A stretch of 64,000 nt of DNA, taken from assembly GCA_030280995.1 (NCBI GenBank), contig JASXTE010000008.1:22557693-22621692 (forward strand), written 5' to 3'. Source of the stretch: Hemileia vastatrix. Its lineage: Eukaryota > Basidiomycota > Pucciniomycetes > Pucciniales > Zaghouaniaceae. The stretch's first letter is position 1. Each line of letters begins with the position of its first letter. Shown in pieces: positions 47,927 through 59,296 of this stretch. Position numbers and translations under genes: made by a program. The notes beneath the pieces are model-generated. The model saw only the letters and a list, made by a program, of their open reading frames with translations. It did no database searches and had not been told where the DNA came from.

Positions 47927-49237
47927 TTACATTGAATTCAATTTCTCTTCAATGGTTGCTAGCCTAGTCTTCACTCTTGGAATACTAGATAAAGTCACAT
48001 TGATGGTTGCAAAAGATAGTTGGTTCTTTTTTTGCAAAGATGAATAATGGTCACTTAATCTCTTTAAGTTCAACTTATGTCCCTCTAGTTCCTGGAAACA
48101 GATAGACACAGTGTCTTGTAATTTAGACAAATCATTCTTGATATTTTGCCACAAAGCAACTTTCTTCTCTTGAGCTACTTAGTACTTATAAAAATCATCA
48201 GAAACTCTCTGTAATTCACTTCTTACTGATTGATAACCCTTTTCAGTTAATAAACTATTAAATTTTTGAGTCAATTGCATGTTGTTCATTATATGATTTT
48301 GTTTGGAAATAATATCTCTCAAATATTCATCATTAATGTTAGCTACATCTGGAGTATTTCTTAATAGGGAAACAGAATAATTTTCCAGATTCTCATATAA
48401 TTCAGGATCAAGTGATTCATCAATAATAACCATATCAGGATTTATCATTGATGTAGCAATCAATACCAAAGGATTAGTTACATTAGAATATTGAGAAATC
48501 TGCTTACTACAGCCAGCCTCTACTGGTCTCAAGGTATCATCTCCTCTTCCAGAACTACCTGAAAGAACTGAATCAGTAACAAGAAAGGGTAGTTGGGATT
48601 CAATAGAGGGGCTTAACATGGTTTTGAAAAAAATTGAATTTGATTTCTCTTCCACTTTCTTCCAACTTGGTAAGGGTGAGGGGGTGTTGGGTTGAGCTGC
48701 TGGGGCATGGAAGGACCTGCCTGAGGTGCTTGCTCTTGTTGTTTTTGGGCTGTAAGGTAGTCCCACTGGGTGTTTAGCCATTCCCATTTCCAGTTTGAAA
48801 CTTCCACCTTTTCCTGTTGTTGTGCAGCCAATTGTGAAAGGGCTTTTGTTGCTGGAGGAGGCTTCCTCTTCTCTTGAAGAAAGGATTCTACGTTTCTTAC
48901 CTTTTCTTCTAGAACTTCTGCTTTTTATCTTAGTTTGAAATTCTCTGTCCTCAACTCCTTGATGTGAGTGGAGAGGTTTCTGACTTTCTGCTTCAAGGGC
49001 ATCTTTTTTATCTTGAATCCTTTTGGAAGCTCTTCTGGGGGGCTCACTGAAGGATTTTGATCCAGAGCAGTTTTTTCCACTTTTACTTCTATTTCTTGCA
49101 TTTCTACATCCTGATTGATCCAATAATTGATTAATTTGAGCAAGTTTTGTAGTCAAAGAAGAGCTTACACAAGTCTCATTATAATCAATAAAGTCTAGTT
49201 CCTCATTGCAGGCAGCAGAAGCGCTTTGATCAGTCAT
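47927..49237 (-). pseudogene. Element C Gag N-terminal region
   Basis: The frame 49237-48179 starts MTDQSASAACNEELDFIDY, passes through an R/K/S-rich segment, then a more ordered region with PELYENLENYSVSLLRN and ISKQNHIMNNMQLTQKF. It stops at 48179 and continues as 48154-47927, with a coiled-coil-like DTVSICFQELEGHKLNLK. Element A's intact gag is the homologue. The +1 frame nested at 49143-48613 is listed separately. Confidence 0.78.
48613..49143 (-). pseudogene. Overprinted +1 frame inside element C gag, one stop
   Basis: One base out of phase with gag, an open stretch of 177 codons is interrupted only by a TAA at 48927-48925. The first ATG is near 49101 (the open stretch itself begins with TTG). 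It encodes a K/E/L-rich coiled-coil-like chain (FKIKKMPLKQKVRNLSTHI, then VLEEKVRNVESFLQEKRK), NWKWEWLNTQWDYL and a Pro/Gln-rich tail. Its relative phase, length and W-rich motif match 1866-2387 in element A. Its stop overlaps a gag-frame ATG (ATGTTAA). Confidence 0.38.
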
Positions 49238-50291
49238 TGTAGTAGATAACCTGAACTGAGAGGAAAAATATTAAAATTTAATCAGTTATTATCTTACTTG
49301 GTTGAAAGAAAAATAAGAGAAAACTAAAAATACTTCAAGTATATAATCAATTGTCAGGATTATTTAATCAACTGGAATAATGAAAATATAATTTTTATCA
49401 GGACAAAAATTCAGCTGAAATAATAATCACAATTTTTATTTATTAAATTAAGATAATTATATTTTACTACCAGGATTTAAGATAAATCAACTAAAAAAAA
49501 TAATTTATTAATTATCAGGACAAAGAGTCAACTGGAATAATTAAAAAAATTCCCAATTAATTACTAATATATAAATTGATAATTATCAGAACTAAGAGTC
49601 AACTGAAGAATTAAATTACCAGGACTTAATGTAAACTAAAATAATTTAATATAATCAATTCAATTGATTTTAAATATCTATTATTTTAATGCCAGGAAAA
49701 TTTGTCAACTGAAACAATAATATAATATTTTAATTATTAGGACAAAAGGCCAACTGAAATAATTAATATATATATATATAATATAATTAATTTAATTTAT
49801 ATTACTTCTAGGAATATAAACAAAATAGTTCTATCTTGGTAAACTAAGAAAAAAAATTATTACTTACCAGGCAACTCCCCCTGTAATGTGAGCAAATTAA
49901 TGCCACTACAGAGTGCTGAGTAAAAAAGATATACATAAACTATGAAATATGTAAAGTGAGACCCACAGATAGTAACCAGTATAGTCACCACAGATATATA
50001 TGACAATTGCCAATATATAAGCCATATATTTGGAGTGAGTTTCAATCCCCAGTTGCGGCAAAAAAAAAAAAAAGTTACGTGCCTGATGACATTTTTTATG
50101 TTTAGTTGTCCACCAATCTTTATTGGTCCTTGTAGTCAATGGTCCCACAGTGGTCAGAATCAAGTTAATGGTGCATCAACAACAGTTCAGAAAGGCCCTC
50201 AAGTGTCAATGGGTCCCAATGGTCTAGAAGAATTTAACAGAGGTCCAATGGCAGTGATAGGTGGATACTCAAGGATTTCAAAGTAAAGGTA
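49238..50291 (-). other. Element C leader between 5' LTR and gag
   Basis: About 1 kb of AT-rich sequence without a supported ORF. In 49330-49760 the words CAACTGAAATAAT / AGGACAAA recur every 40-110 bp in degenerate form. The primer site next to the LTR is not assigned. Confidence 0.5.
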
Positions 50292-50941
50292 TGTAGAGGA
50301 TTATCTTTATGTTTTATTACTCAATTAATAGGTAGAATTGTATTATTATTATACTTAGATAGGTTAGAATTACACAGATTTAAGTACTAAAGCAATAAGT
50401 AGTAGTAATAAGAGTGTTATTATTGGTAATTAAATAAATTCTGTGTAAATAAAAATATGATTCAAAACAACCAAAATGGGAGGCCTTATATAGGCAAAAG
50501 GGAGAGAAACTGCAGAGCTAAAAATCCTATATACAGGAGTATGAGAGAAAAAGAAAATTCCACAATAAAATATTGCAAATATTAAGGTTGTTCTATAAAG
50601 AGTGTATAAATATAATGTATTTACTGTATATGTCAAATTATTTGATTTATTTCAAAGATTCTGTAAATTTCACTTTTAAAGAAATAATATGATTTTTTAA
50701 ATTTTTTTATTTTAGTATTAATTTTTATTTCACCTCTAACCTGTCATGAGGACATTGTTAAGGAATAAAAATATGAGAGACATCAAATTTAAAAATTTAC
50801 TTAATTTACGTGTTTGCATTAGGTAAATTGTTATAAGTAAGTTGTAAAGTAAATATAATAAATAAAATAAGAATAAAGGTGTTTCTCCATCCTAGTAAAT
50901 AATTAATTATTTACTGGGTAAGTCTAGTATCCTGGCTTACA
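50292..50941 (-). repeat. 5' LTR of element C (650 bp)
   Basis: On the minus strand it starts TGTAAGCCAGGATAC and matches 43172-42525. The start differs from the expected TGTCAG by one base. Confidence 0.88.
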
Positions 50942-51179
50942 TAAAGATTCTGATGCTTAATTAGATTTAAATTATATGATTCACATTTTAGATAATGTAA
51001 AGCAAGATACCTTTTCAGTATAAAACCAAAGTGCATCAGTAATGCTTGACTTAGAATTTATCAGCTAGTTATACATTTTTGGTATAAAGCCTAGGAGCAA
51101 CAGTATGTGGAACTTCAAAATTATAATGAGCCAGTTATACTTGTAAAGAGGACACAGGAGAAAAATCAGTGAACTAGAC

Positions 51180-51345
51180 TTCTAGCATCAGAATCTGGTT
51201 TGTGACCAACTTCCTTATTTTCTAATTCTTCAGCAGATGGAAAACATGATAAAGGACTTGACTCATTTGAATAAACATCATCTTCCTTTTCCTTCCCTTT
51301 CAAGGACCACTCATCCCCAGAAGTATCTGAGGATGAGTGGGCTAT
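51180..51345 (-). pseudogene. Acidic, Ser-rich coding remnant, unrecognised
   Basis: The minus strand reads KIAHSSSDTSGDEWSLKG, then DDVYSNESSPLSCFPSAEEL and VGHKPDSDARS without a stop. Stops occur just upstream. The composition looks like a disordered coding region. Family unknown. Confidence 0.3.
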
Positions 51346-51593
51346 TTTTTAAAATTTTCTTATTTTTCCATCTTCCTCAACATTTTTTTACTTAAGGGTT
51401 TTTAAAGTTGAGCTAGATTTTGATTTATTATCAGCAGGTAGAAGAGCTGTCTTAAATGTTTTATTTAAGTTACTCTTAGATTATTATTAAAAGAGAATTT
51501 AGTAACAAAAAAATTAACTAGAAAAGATGGCTTTTTCCCTCAAGCTGTGTTAATTTTTAAGATTTTTAATTTTAGATTTTCTTTTTTTTTGGC

Positions 51594-51768
51594 AGGAGAT
51601 CCCTACTCAAAGCACAAATGTGCAAAAACAACACCCCTCCCCTATGTATTAAAGAATTGGACAAAATTACTAGATATAAGTGGCCCAGTAATCAATGCAC
51701 TGACAGCTGCTCACCATTATGATGATGAAAGGCAACTGGAGTTGAAGCTGGTGGAAAGAAGCATATAA
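51594..51768 (+). pseudogene. Exon-like remnant, unrecognised
   Basis: A pyrimidine-rich acceptor (TTTTTTTTTGGCAG, ending at about 51596) precedes a frame with DPYSKHKCAKTTPLPYVL, NWTKLLDISGPVINAL and HHYDDERQLELKLVERS, ending in TAA. It looks like genuine protein sequence, but I do not know the family, and nothing upstream continues it. Confidence 0.35.
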
Positions 51769-53077
51769 CCTGAAAAATCTCAGAGTCAACTGAGACTTTA
51801 CTATGTTAGCTAAGTGTTAAAATCAATACACAGTATTTTTCTCACTACTTGTCCAAATTTTTTATTCTCCAAAACTATACTCAAAAGTAAAAATTTATGA
51901 AGGAGAATGAACATTTTTGCTTTCCAGTCTTAATTATAAATTATGTAAATAAATATTGAATATCCTTTTTTTTGATACAGTTGATATAATATTTTCAACA
52001 AAAAATTAAGAATTAAGTAAAAACTATTTTTTAGTTCCATTAAATAAATATGTTAATATAATAATTTTAAAACCAATGAGCTATTCAGGTTAAAAACCTA
52101 AGAAAAATTGCCTAAGTTATAGCCATTTAATCCCAAAATGTGATTTTCACTAAGAAGTGCTATATCTCACTCAAACTTCAAGCTAAAATAATAATTTCAG
52201 GATAAAGAAAGCTTCATATAGTGATTCCAAATTCAATGATCTAATCAGACTTAGAATCTAAGTAAAATAGGTTAAGTTTTTGACATTTCAACCTGACATG
52301 TGATTTTCACTAAGAAGAGTTATAACTTGCTCAAATTTCAAGCTACAATGATAATTTCAATATATAGAAATCTTCATATAGTGATTCCAAATCTAATGAG
52401 CTAATAAGATTTAGAGTATATGCAAGCCTAAATATCCACAGGACTGAGTAAAAAGTACTTATAAGTTATGTTACACACATGGACTATACATGGGAGCAAT
52501 AAATTAGAGTACACAAATAGTATACATAAGTAAATTTATGATAAAATACAAAATATGCCATTATAACACCTTATATAAACGCATACATCCACCTTGTATA
52601 AGTCTTATTTAATTAATATTAAGTTAGAATATGTTAGTATAGTCTTAAGAACCTTAAATATAAGGCTACATAGTTTTTAAGTAGACTTAAAGCTGTTATT
52701 TTCATTATTTTATGTGAAAAACAAAAAATGCACTTTAAATCACTTAAAGTTGAATATATGTGCTATAAATTTAATAATATTAAAAATGTGCTTTTACAGA
52801 TCAATTTGTCTTAATTAGGGCTATTGATTTGGCTACTCAAATGCATAAAAATAACACTTTTCATATTTTGTGTTTTTTATGCCAGAAATGGTTTCTGTGT
52901 ACTGGCCAGATACTGGCTACCTTTTTCCCACATGAATAGCTTCATTTTTAGCAAATTTAGCTTTTTCACACTATAATTACCACACATTCTACACCCACTG
53001 TGGGGAAACACACTAAAATAGGTGACAGGCGCTTATTTAGTGTCCTAGCTTAATTATAAATGCATTGACCCTAATTA
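51769..53077. repeat. Intergenic DNA with a ~160-bp tandem duplication and an LTR-like start
   Basis: At about 52080-52430 a unit containing TGTGATTTTCACTAAGAAG and CTTCATATAGTGATTCCAAAT is repeated with a 160-bp period. At 52421 the sequence TGCAAGCCTAAATATCC, followed by GGACTGAG, matches the start of the element A/D LTRs for about 27 bases and then diverges. It may be a related LTR whose other end I cannot fix. No gene seen. Confidence 0.45.
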
Positions 53078-55055
53078 GGGGGTGTCAGTTCTGGCAAATC
53101 CGCACTTAACTTAAGTGCGGATTTCAAACCAAATCAGCACTTACAAATCAGCAATTAAGTTTTGCAAAAAAAGTTACTTATTTCAAAAATGGGTGTCAGT
53201 TATGACCTCAAATCAGCACTTTTTTCCCGTTTTTTTTCACAACCACATGTTGGCCACAAAACATCCCTGTCACATGTGACACACTGACCTTCCTTGCTAC
53301 CTACCCATCAATCCTCGGCACACACCCCTTCCTGAAATTTTCAAAATTTTGACCAGGCATTTTTACATTCTTTTTTAATTATTTCTTCTACCTCTTAATC
53401 TTTTTTCTTGTTATGTGCCGTTTCATAATGCCTCCCAGACATTCCAAATCTCAAAAGGTAACTCAAAAATCTGCTTTGTCACAAAAGTCTCCTTGTAAAG
53501 CAAGCCCTACACCTGAAAAATCAAAGGCAGGTTCAGGTCAGCTTAAAAAGGATGATTATCTCATCATAATCAACTTCCTTAAAATAAAATCAAATTTTGA
53601 AGCATGTTTTGGATGTGAAAAGTCCACTCGTATTGGAAGTCCACCTTCTTCAAAGTTTAATGGCTACTTATTGATGACCAATGAAGTAAGGAAGAAAACA
53701 AGGGGGAGAATTGATATCAATCCTAAACAAATGAAGGAGAGATTTAAGAGTTACCAATCAAAATTTAAAAAGGCTCATCATGCTGCAAATGAAACTGGCT
53801 TTGGTATTGACAATGATGATTTGGAGATTGGAATTAATACTGTTTCCGAAAAGCTCAATGTCATGTGTCCTTTCTATGAGGAAATGGATAATCTTTTTGG
53901 CTCCTGAGTTGATGTAAACCCTTGGTTTCTACACGATACTAATAAGAATATACCCTCTGGATCTCAACCATCAATTAATCCTCCTGAAATACCTGTACAT
54001 CAACAGGATCAATTGCCTCCACCTTCTAACCATAGTTCAGCTGAAGATGATCCCGACTATCAAGCAGAACAATTATATTGCAGCATATCTGAATCCTCAG
54101 AGGCCCAAAATTTAAATGTATGTTTACTTTTTATTTTTTCTTCAATTCTTCTCTGAATTTATCTTTCTTTCTAGTCTCCTCCTACTCAAACTCAATCTCC
54201 ATTAAATAATCTTGATTCTGGAAATGTGAATCCCACTTTAGAAGCTGCTTTAGATGAACTTCCTGAAGCCTCTTGTTCAAACTCCAAACTAAAGCGTCAA
54301 GCCTCAACTTCAATGAACTTGAACCATCTATAAAAACGTGGTAATTCTTCAACAAGCTCATTTGGATCCCTTGAGGATTATTTTGAAAAAAAAGACATAA
54401 GTAAGATTCATTTACTATATATCTTAATCATTAACTCATTTATTTATTTATTTCAATTTAATTTTCTCACCAAAATCAACTATTGCAAAAAATTACCTTG
54501 ACTTTGAGAAGATGAAGTTTGATCATATGCTAAGGAAAAATAAGCAAGCCTTAGATTTGGAAGAAAAAAAATTTGAGGCAGAGCAGATGGAAAGAGTAAA
54601 TGACTGTCAATTTCAAAGAGAAATGGCTACTTGTGAATTGGAAAAACAAGAGAGTTTTTAAAAAAAAGATTTCATTATGGAATGTGTAAAAAATGGCCAA
54701 TCTTATGAGGACATTAAACAATTACTTGACCTTTTCAATTGATAAATTGTTTTTCTAGTTAATTGAATTTTGTTTGATTTCTTTTTGGTAATATTTTCTT
54801 ATATGCTGACTTATAAAAGGTCTTGAATATAGTATGTTATTTTTGACAAATTTTTGAAAATATCATACAATTTTTCTATCTTTACATTCAAGTCAATAAG
54901 TTTGCTTATACTTTTATTTTGACGAAAATTTGAAAATATAATAAAAATTTTCTATCTTTACTTTCAAGTCAATAAGTTTGCTTATCTAAATACTTCTAAG
55001 TCAATAAAATTCATTATCTCTTTTGAAAATTTGGCAATACCTCCCCTTGAATTTT
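53078..55055 (+). mobile_element. Probable second Harbinger-like element carrying a SANT gene
   Basis: The left end GGGGGTGTCAGTTCTGGC is preceded by TTA (53075-53077) and followed by a perfect 29-bp palindrome (53096-53124). At 55030-55055 and again at 55120-55140 the words TTTGGCAATACCTCCCC and TTGGCAATACCCTCCCC read, inverted, like a diverged version of that end. The only gene-like content is a broken SANT protein. No transposase is present, so this would be non-autonomous. The right boundary is tentative. Confidence 0.42.
53413..54742 (+). pseudogene. SANT/Myb-like DNA-binding protein relic with coiled-coil C-terminus
   Basis: The N-terminus is basic (MPPRHSKSQK). A SANT-like domain has DDYLIIINFLKIKSNFEACF, ITTRIG-type spacing, KQMKERFKSYQSKFKKAH and TGFGIDNDDLEIGI, then CPFYEEMDNLFGS. 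A TGA at 53905-53907 follows, and the same frame continues VDVNPWFLHDTN. An intron at 54118-54174 (GTATGT...TTCTAG) leads to SPPTQTQSPLNNLDS. Another stop comes near 54330. After a GTAAGA donor (~54399) no good acceptor is visible. The last part is a coiled coil (LDLEEKKFEAEQMERVND) with one more stop. Such SANT proteins accompany Harbinger-type transposons. Broken in at least three places. Confidence 0.72.
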
Positions 55056-55519
55056 ATTGAAACAAGGGGTGGATACCACCAAATTTTTCTAAGTCATCAA
55101 TTTCACATGTCAGATTTAAAAAATTGGCAATACCCTCCCCTGCATTTTATTGAATTAAAGGGTGAAAGTCATCAAAATTTAATATAATTACATAAATTAA
55201 TTAATATATAAATAAGATATGTCAAATTTACTACTTTTAAAGTAATGACAATTCCTCATGCTGAAATGCAGATCAAGTCTAGAAACTAGGTTTGGGACTT
55301 TCCACAGGTATAGGCTAGAGGAACCCCATGAAACATATTAATTTTATCATGATTACCTTTTATACAACACATGGTTGTTGGCCCATTACTTTAATTTCAT
55401 AAATTGAAATATCATATTTATTTATTAAAAATTTACGGAAGAATATTAAATATTTGGTGACTCTACGAATCCCCATACTTTTTAGATCTACCTAAGGAAT
55501 TTTTAAATTTATTACCTTT
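55056..55519. other. Unassigned AT-rich DNA
   Basis: No gene seen apart from the second inverted-end-like word at 55120-55140 described with the preceding element. Confidence 0.5.
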
Positions 55520-56628
55520 TTATTCTTTTTTTAACTTGTTTATTTGTTGGATTAACTTTTGACTGATCTGGAAAGAGCATCCAAAATGCATGAAGTCTTG
55601 ACAAGATTCCAAACCTGGAGGAGCCTTTGTGGTTTGGTGATTATTGTAAGAAGAATTCCAAACTGTTTTGATGATTCCATTTCCTAATCCAAAATGGATT
55701 ATACATCTATGATCAGGGAAATATAATCCATTTCCTTTAATCTTTGCAGGTGATGGAATAGGTTGTCCAGTGATAAGATTAATATATGTGAAAATTCCAT
55801 AAGTGAGATAATTGGCACCATTTGAGTTGGTGTGAATTCCGTTATGAAATCCAGAATGAGTGATTATAACATTTAAAAAACATTAGATAATCACTGCTAA
55901 TATCTTCCCATTCAGAGTCGCACCAATTTGGTATTCCAAGTCTTGTAGCAACTTCATGATTTGTTTCAAAAGCTTTATTACAGAGTTTTTTAAGTCAAAG
56001 AGCAAGAAATGAATTAAATGAAGGTAAAGTATTCCATTTTTGAAAATCATTATCTAATTCAGCTTTAGATAAAGATCTGAGTAAAGAATATATGCCTATT
56101 TGAATTAAATTCAGTAAAATGATATTAAAAAATCCAGAAAAATTTTTAAACATACCAAGAGAAAAACCTTTATCAAATCCTGGTCTCCATCCAATACCAA
56201 TCATGATTCCACCCAACAAATTCTTTTAACTTAAAGGTAAGCAAACCAAAGCCATTTGATAGAGTGTTATGATGAGATTGCAGAGTTGATTAAATGATTC
56301 ATCTTTTAAACCATTAAAAAATGGTTTTCGTAAATAAATTGAGGTTTGAAAGTATTATTAATAACAGCTTTAACTTCATCACCTCCAGTTTCAGTTAAAT
56401 AATCTATATTTTCAGGTAACATTTTTGGATATTGTTTTTTTCAACTTTAGTTTTATAGTACTTGATTTTTGAAATATAGCCAAATATTTGATCCAAGTGA
56501 AATTTTTTTTTTAAATTTCTTTTATTTCGATACTGTTCATTTTTTGTCAATGTTTTAGATGATGATTGAAAAGAAGTTGAATTTTAAGATGAGGGTGAGG
56601 TAAGTGGTGAATCTGAAGTTAAAGACAT
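55520..56628 (-). pseudogene. TET/JBP-like 2OG-Fe(II) oxygenase relic
   Basis: ATG at 56628 opens MSLTSDSPLTSPSS, a stop, then a basic segment (EQYRNKRNLKKKF). Several stops and shifts follow. Readable blocks are GGIMIGIGWRPGFDKGFSLG, ATRLGIPNWCDSEWEDIS, FHNGIHTNSNGANYLTYG, IFTYINLITGQPIPSP, GLYFPDHRCIIHFGLG, GIIKTVWNSSYNNHQTT and MHFGCSFQIS. Their order and content resemble the fungal TET/JBP oxygenase family found near KDZ transposons, which oxidise methylated DNA bases or relatives. The HxD iron motif appears as HTN here, so one ligand may be lost. The assignment is from memory of family motifs; confidence in the exact family is moderate. Confidence 0.55.
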
Positions 56629-56821
56629 GTATTTTTCTACTTTTGGGTGTTGTTACTTTTCAAACACCCAAAATTATACATTAAAAAAACTCACTTAATT
56701 TAAATTAAAAAAATAAAAATCCTCAAAAGACTAATAAGAATTTTTTTTATTTCACTTGAACTTGATGAATATTTTTCTCTAAAATTAAAAAAAAAAAATT
56801 CAAAAAACTGTGAAAATTTTT

Positions 56822-57240
56822 TCATCACTTCCCCATTCCCCTGAATTCCCCGCTCCAAACCCCTCTCCGACCTCCCCAAAACCCTTGTACAAACCCCCCC
56901 TCCAACCTATTCACATCCCCTTTTAAACCCCTCCAAACCCCCTTCCAAACCTGCCTTCAATCTGCCCCAAACCCCCCTCCAAATCCCCCTCCAAATCCCC
57001 CTCCAAATCCCCCTCCAAATCCCCTCCAAATCCCCCTCCAAATCCCCCTCCAAATCCCCCTCCAAACCCCCCTTCAATCCCCCCTAAACCCCCTCCAACC
57101 CCCCCTTCAATCCACCTCTATTCCCCCCTCCAAACCCCCTCTAACCCCCCCTAACCTCCCCCTACCCCCCCCCTCTAAACCCCCTCTAAACCCCCCCAAT
57201 CCCCCCCTCAAAACCCCCCTACCCCCCCTCAATGTTTCTT
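56822..57240. repeat. C-rich minisatellite (CCAAATCCCCCT-type)
   Basis: Over 400 bp of C-runs spaced by A/T, with clean CCAAATCCCCCT units at 56979-57064 and more irregular units elsewhere. The complementary strand is G-run rich. It directly abuts the truncated 5' end of element D. Confidence 0.93.
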
Positions 57241-57242
57241 AA

Positions 57243-59182
57243 CAATAAGGAAAAATGTCAGAAGTAGTAATTTTCTATATTTCATGTACTCTAAGAAGTA
57301 GTGAATTGAAATATGGTGCTACTCAACTTGAATGTTTGGCAGTAGTATGGGCTCTTGAGAAGCTACATTATTACCTTGAAGACCAAAAGTTTGAGTTAAT
57401 AACTGACTTTAGTGCAGTTAAGTCACTCTTAAACATGAAAGCTCCTAATAGACACATGTTTAGATGGAAATTAGCTGTACAGGAATACAGAGGACCAATG
57501 ACTATTACACATAGAGCAGTAACCTTACACTCTAATGTAGATCTGTTATCTAGAGTACCTCTGCCTAATAATGATGATATTCCTGCTTATGTTCCTGAAT
57601 TAGAGATTATTAACATTTATGGCATTTATATTGTAGATCTTGAGGATGAATTTATGCAATCAATTCTTGATATGTATGCTTCAGATACTGACGCGAGTAA
57701 ACTCACTACAATATTAAATGATTCATCTAATGCTTCAATGAATGTTTTAATAAAAACATTACCAAATAAGTATAAAGAGGCATTAGAAAAAGGAAAATTT
57801 TCCATTGAGGATGGTTTTATATATTACAGGAAAAAATTAAGTAATGTAATTGTAATTTCCCCTTCAATGAAGGAGTTAATGTTAAGTATATGTCATGATG
57901 ATATATTGGCAGGTCATTTTGACTACCATAAAACATTAAACAGAGTAAAAAACACAGCTTGGTGGATTAACATGTCTGAGGATGTTCAGAAATATGTTGA
58001 GACATGTGATTCTTGTCTAAAATCTAAAAGATTAACAGGCAAAAGAGCTGGCTTATTACAACAAATCAAGCAAGCAAAAGCTCCACGGGAAATAATTAAC
58101 ATGGACTTTGTAACAGGTTTGCTAATAGCAGGGAATAAGAGTTATAACTCCTGCTGGGTAATTGTAGATAGATTTACAAAGATGTGTAAATTTATTCCTA
58201 CCCACAAAGAGGTTTCCGCAAAGGACTTAGATTTTTTATGGTGGACACAAATGTTAAATATAGCAGGTTTCCCCAAGCAATAGTTTCTGACAGAGATCCT
58301 AAATTTACTTCTGAGTTATGGACATCACTTATGGATTTTTCAGGGTGTCAATTAAAACTTTCTACAGCACACCATCCACAAACTGATGGGCTAGCAGAAA
58401 GAATGATACAAACTTTAGAAGATATGATAAGAAGATATTTTGCTTTTGGTCTTAACTTCAAAGACAATGACAAATTCATGCATGATTGGGTAACCCTTAT
58501 CCCAGGTGTAGAATTTGCATACAATAGTACAGTACATTCTGTCACTGGCAAAAAGCCATTTGAGTTATGGTTGGGTTATGTAACTAATACCCCTGCTAAA
58601 ACTCTTAATAAATTACCTAGATTGGATATTCATCCAGGTAGTAAATCTTTTCTTCAGATGCAAGAATTATGCAGGAAACATGCTCAAGAATGTATAAATA
58701 AGGCGTTTGAGTATAAAAAGAAAAGATGGGATAAAGCCCATAAAGAACAAATGTTCAAAGAGGGTGATGAAGTCCTTATTTCTACACTAAATTTAAATTT
58801 AAATGGTAATGTTAAATTGAAGGATCCATTCATTAAACCATTTGTAGTTAAAAAGATGGTTGGTAATAATGCTGTTGAGGTTATTCTATATGGACCCTAT
58901 GATAGAAAACATCCAGTATTTCCTATTTCTCTTATAAAACCATACCATTCTAATGATACTTCCCTATTTCCAAGAAGATCAGGAAGGCATAAACAGCAAC
59001 CTGAAGAAATAGTTGAAAAGGCAGAAATTGAAAAGATACTTAAAAAGAGACACCTTACTAAAGAAAAGGGAGTTGAGTATCTATTAAGATTTAAAAATAA
59101 ATCAAGTGAATATGACCAGTGGATTCCAGAAAATGAAATATCTGATCTTAAAAATCTCTTGGAAAAATTTAAATCAAAATAA
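57243..59182 (+). pseudogene. Element D pol: RNase H, integrase, chromodomain (5'-truncated, one frameshift)
   Basis: It starts inside RNase H (ISCTLRSSELKYGATQ), right after the C-rich minisatellite. It shows ITDFSAVKSLLN and HSNVDLLSRVP, the zinc region HDDILAGHFD and CDSCLKSK, and the integrase core INMDFVTGLL, IVSDRDPKF and DGLAERMIQ. One base is missing near 58279 (FPKQ versus FPQAIV in the next frame). The C-terminus is an intact chromodomain-like module (AEIEKILKKRHLTKEKG, YLLRFKNKSSEYDQW, IPENEISDL). It is closely related to element C and to the facing element E. Confidence 0.88.
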
Positions 59183-59296
59183 TACTGTTTATTCAGTATA
59201 TGTACCATAGAAATTTAAAAAAAAAATTCTATTCACTCCTTACTTTTAATTAAAATGTCTTAACATTTTTTTTATTGTTTTTTTTGGGTGAGGGAG

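Larger units (their letters stand above)
42525..50941 (-). mobile_element. Full-length Ty3/Gypsy chromovirus-type element C
   Basis: It is bounded by two direct LTRs (42525-43172 and 50292-50941) that look roughly 95% alike by eye. Reading on the minus strand: LTR, leader, gag, protease, RT, RNase H, integrase, chromodomain, polypurine tract (GTGAGGGAG just before 43172), LTR. The same polypurine tract precedes the element D LTR. No clear target duplication remains. Several stops in gag and pol make it inactive. Confidence 0.92.
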
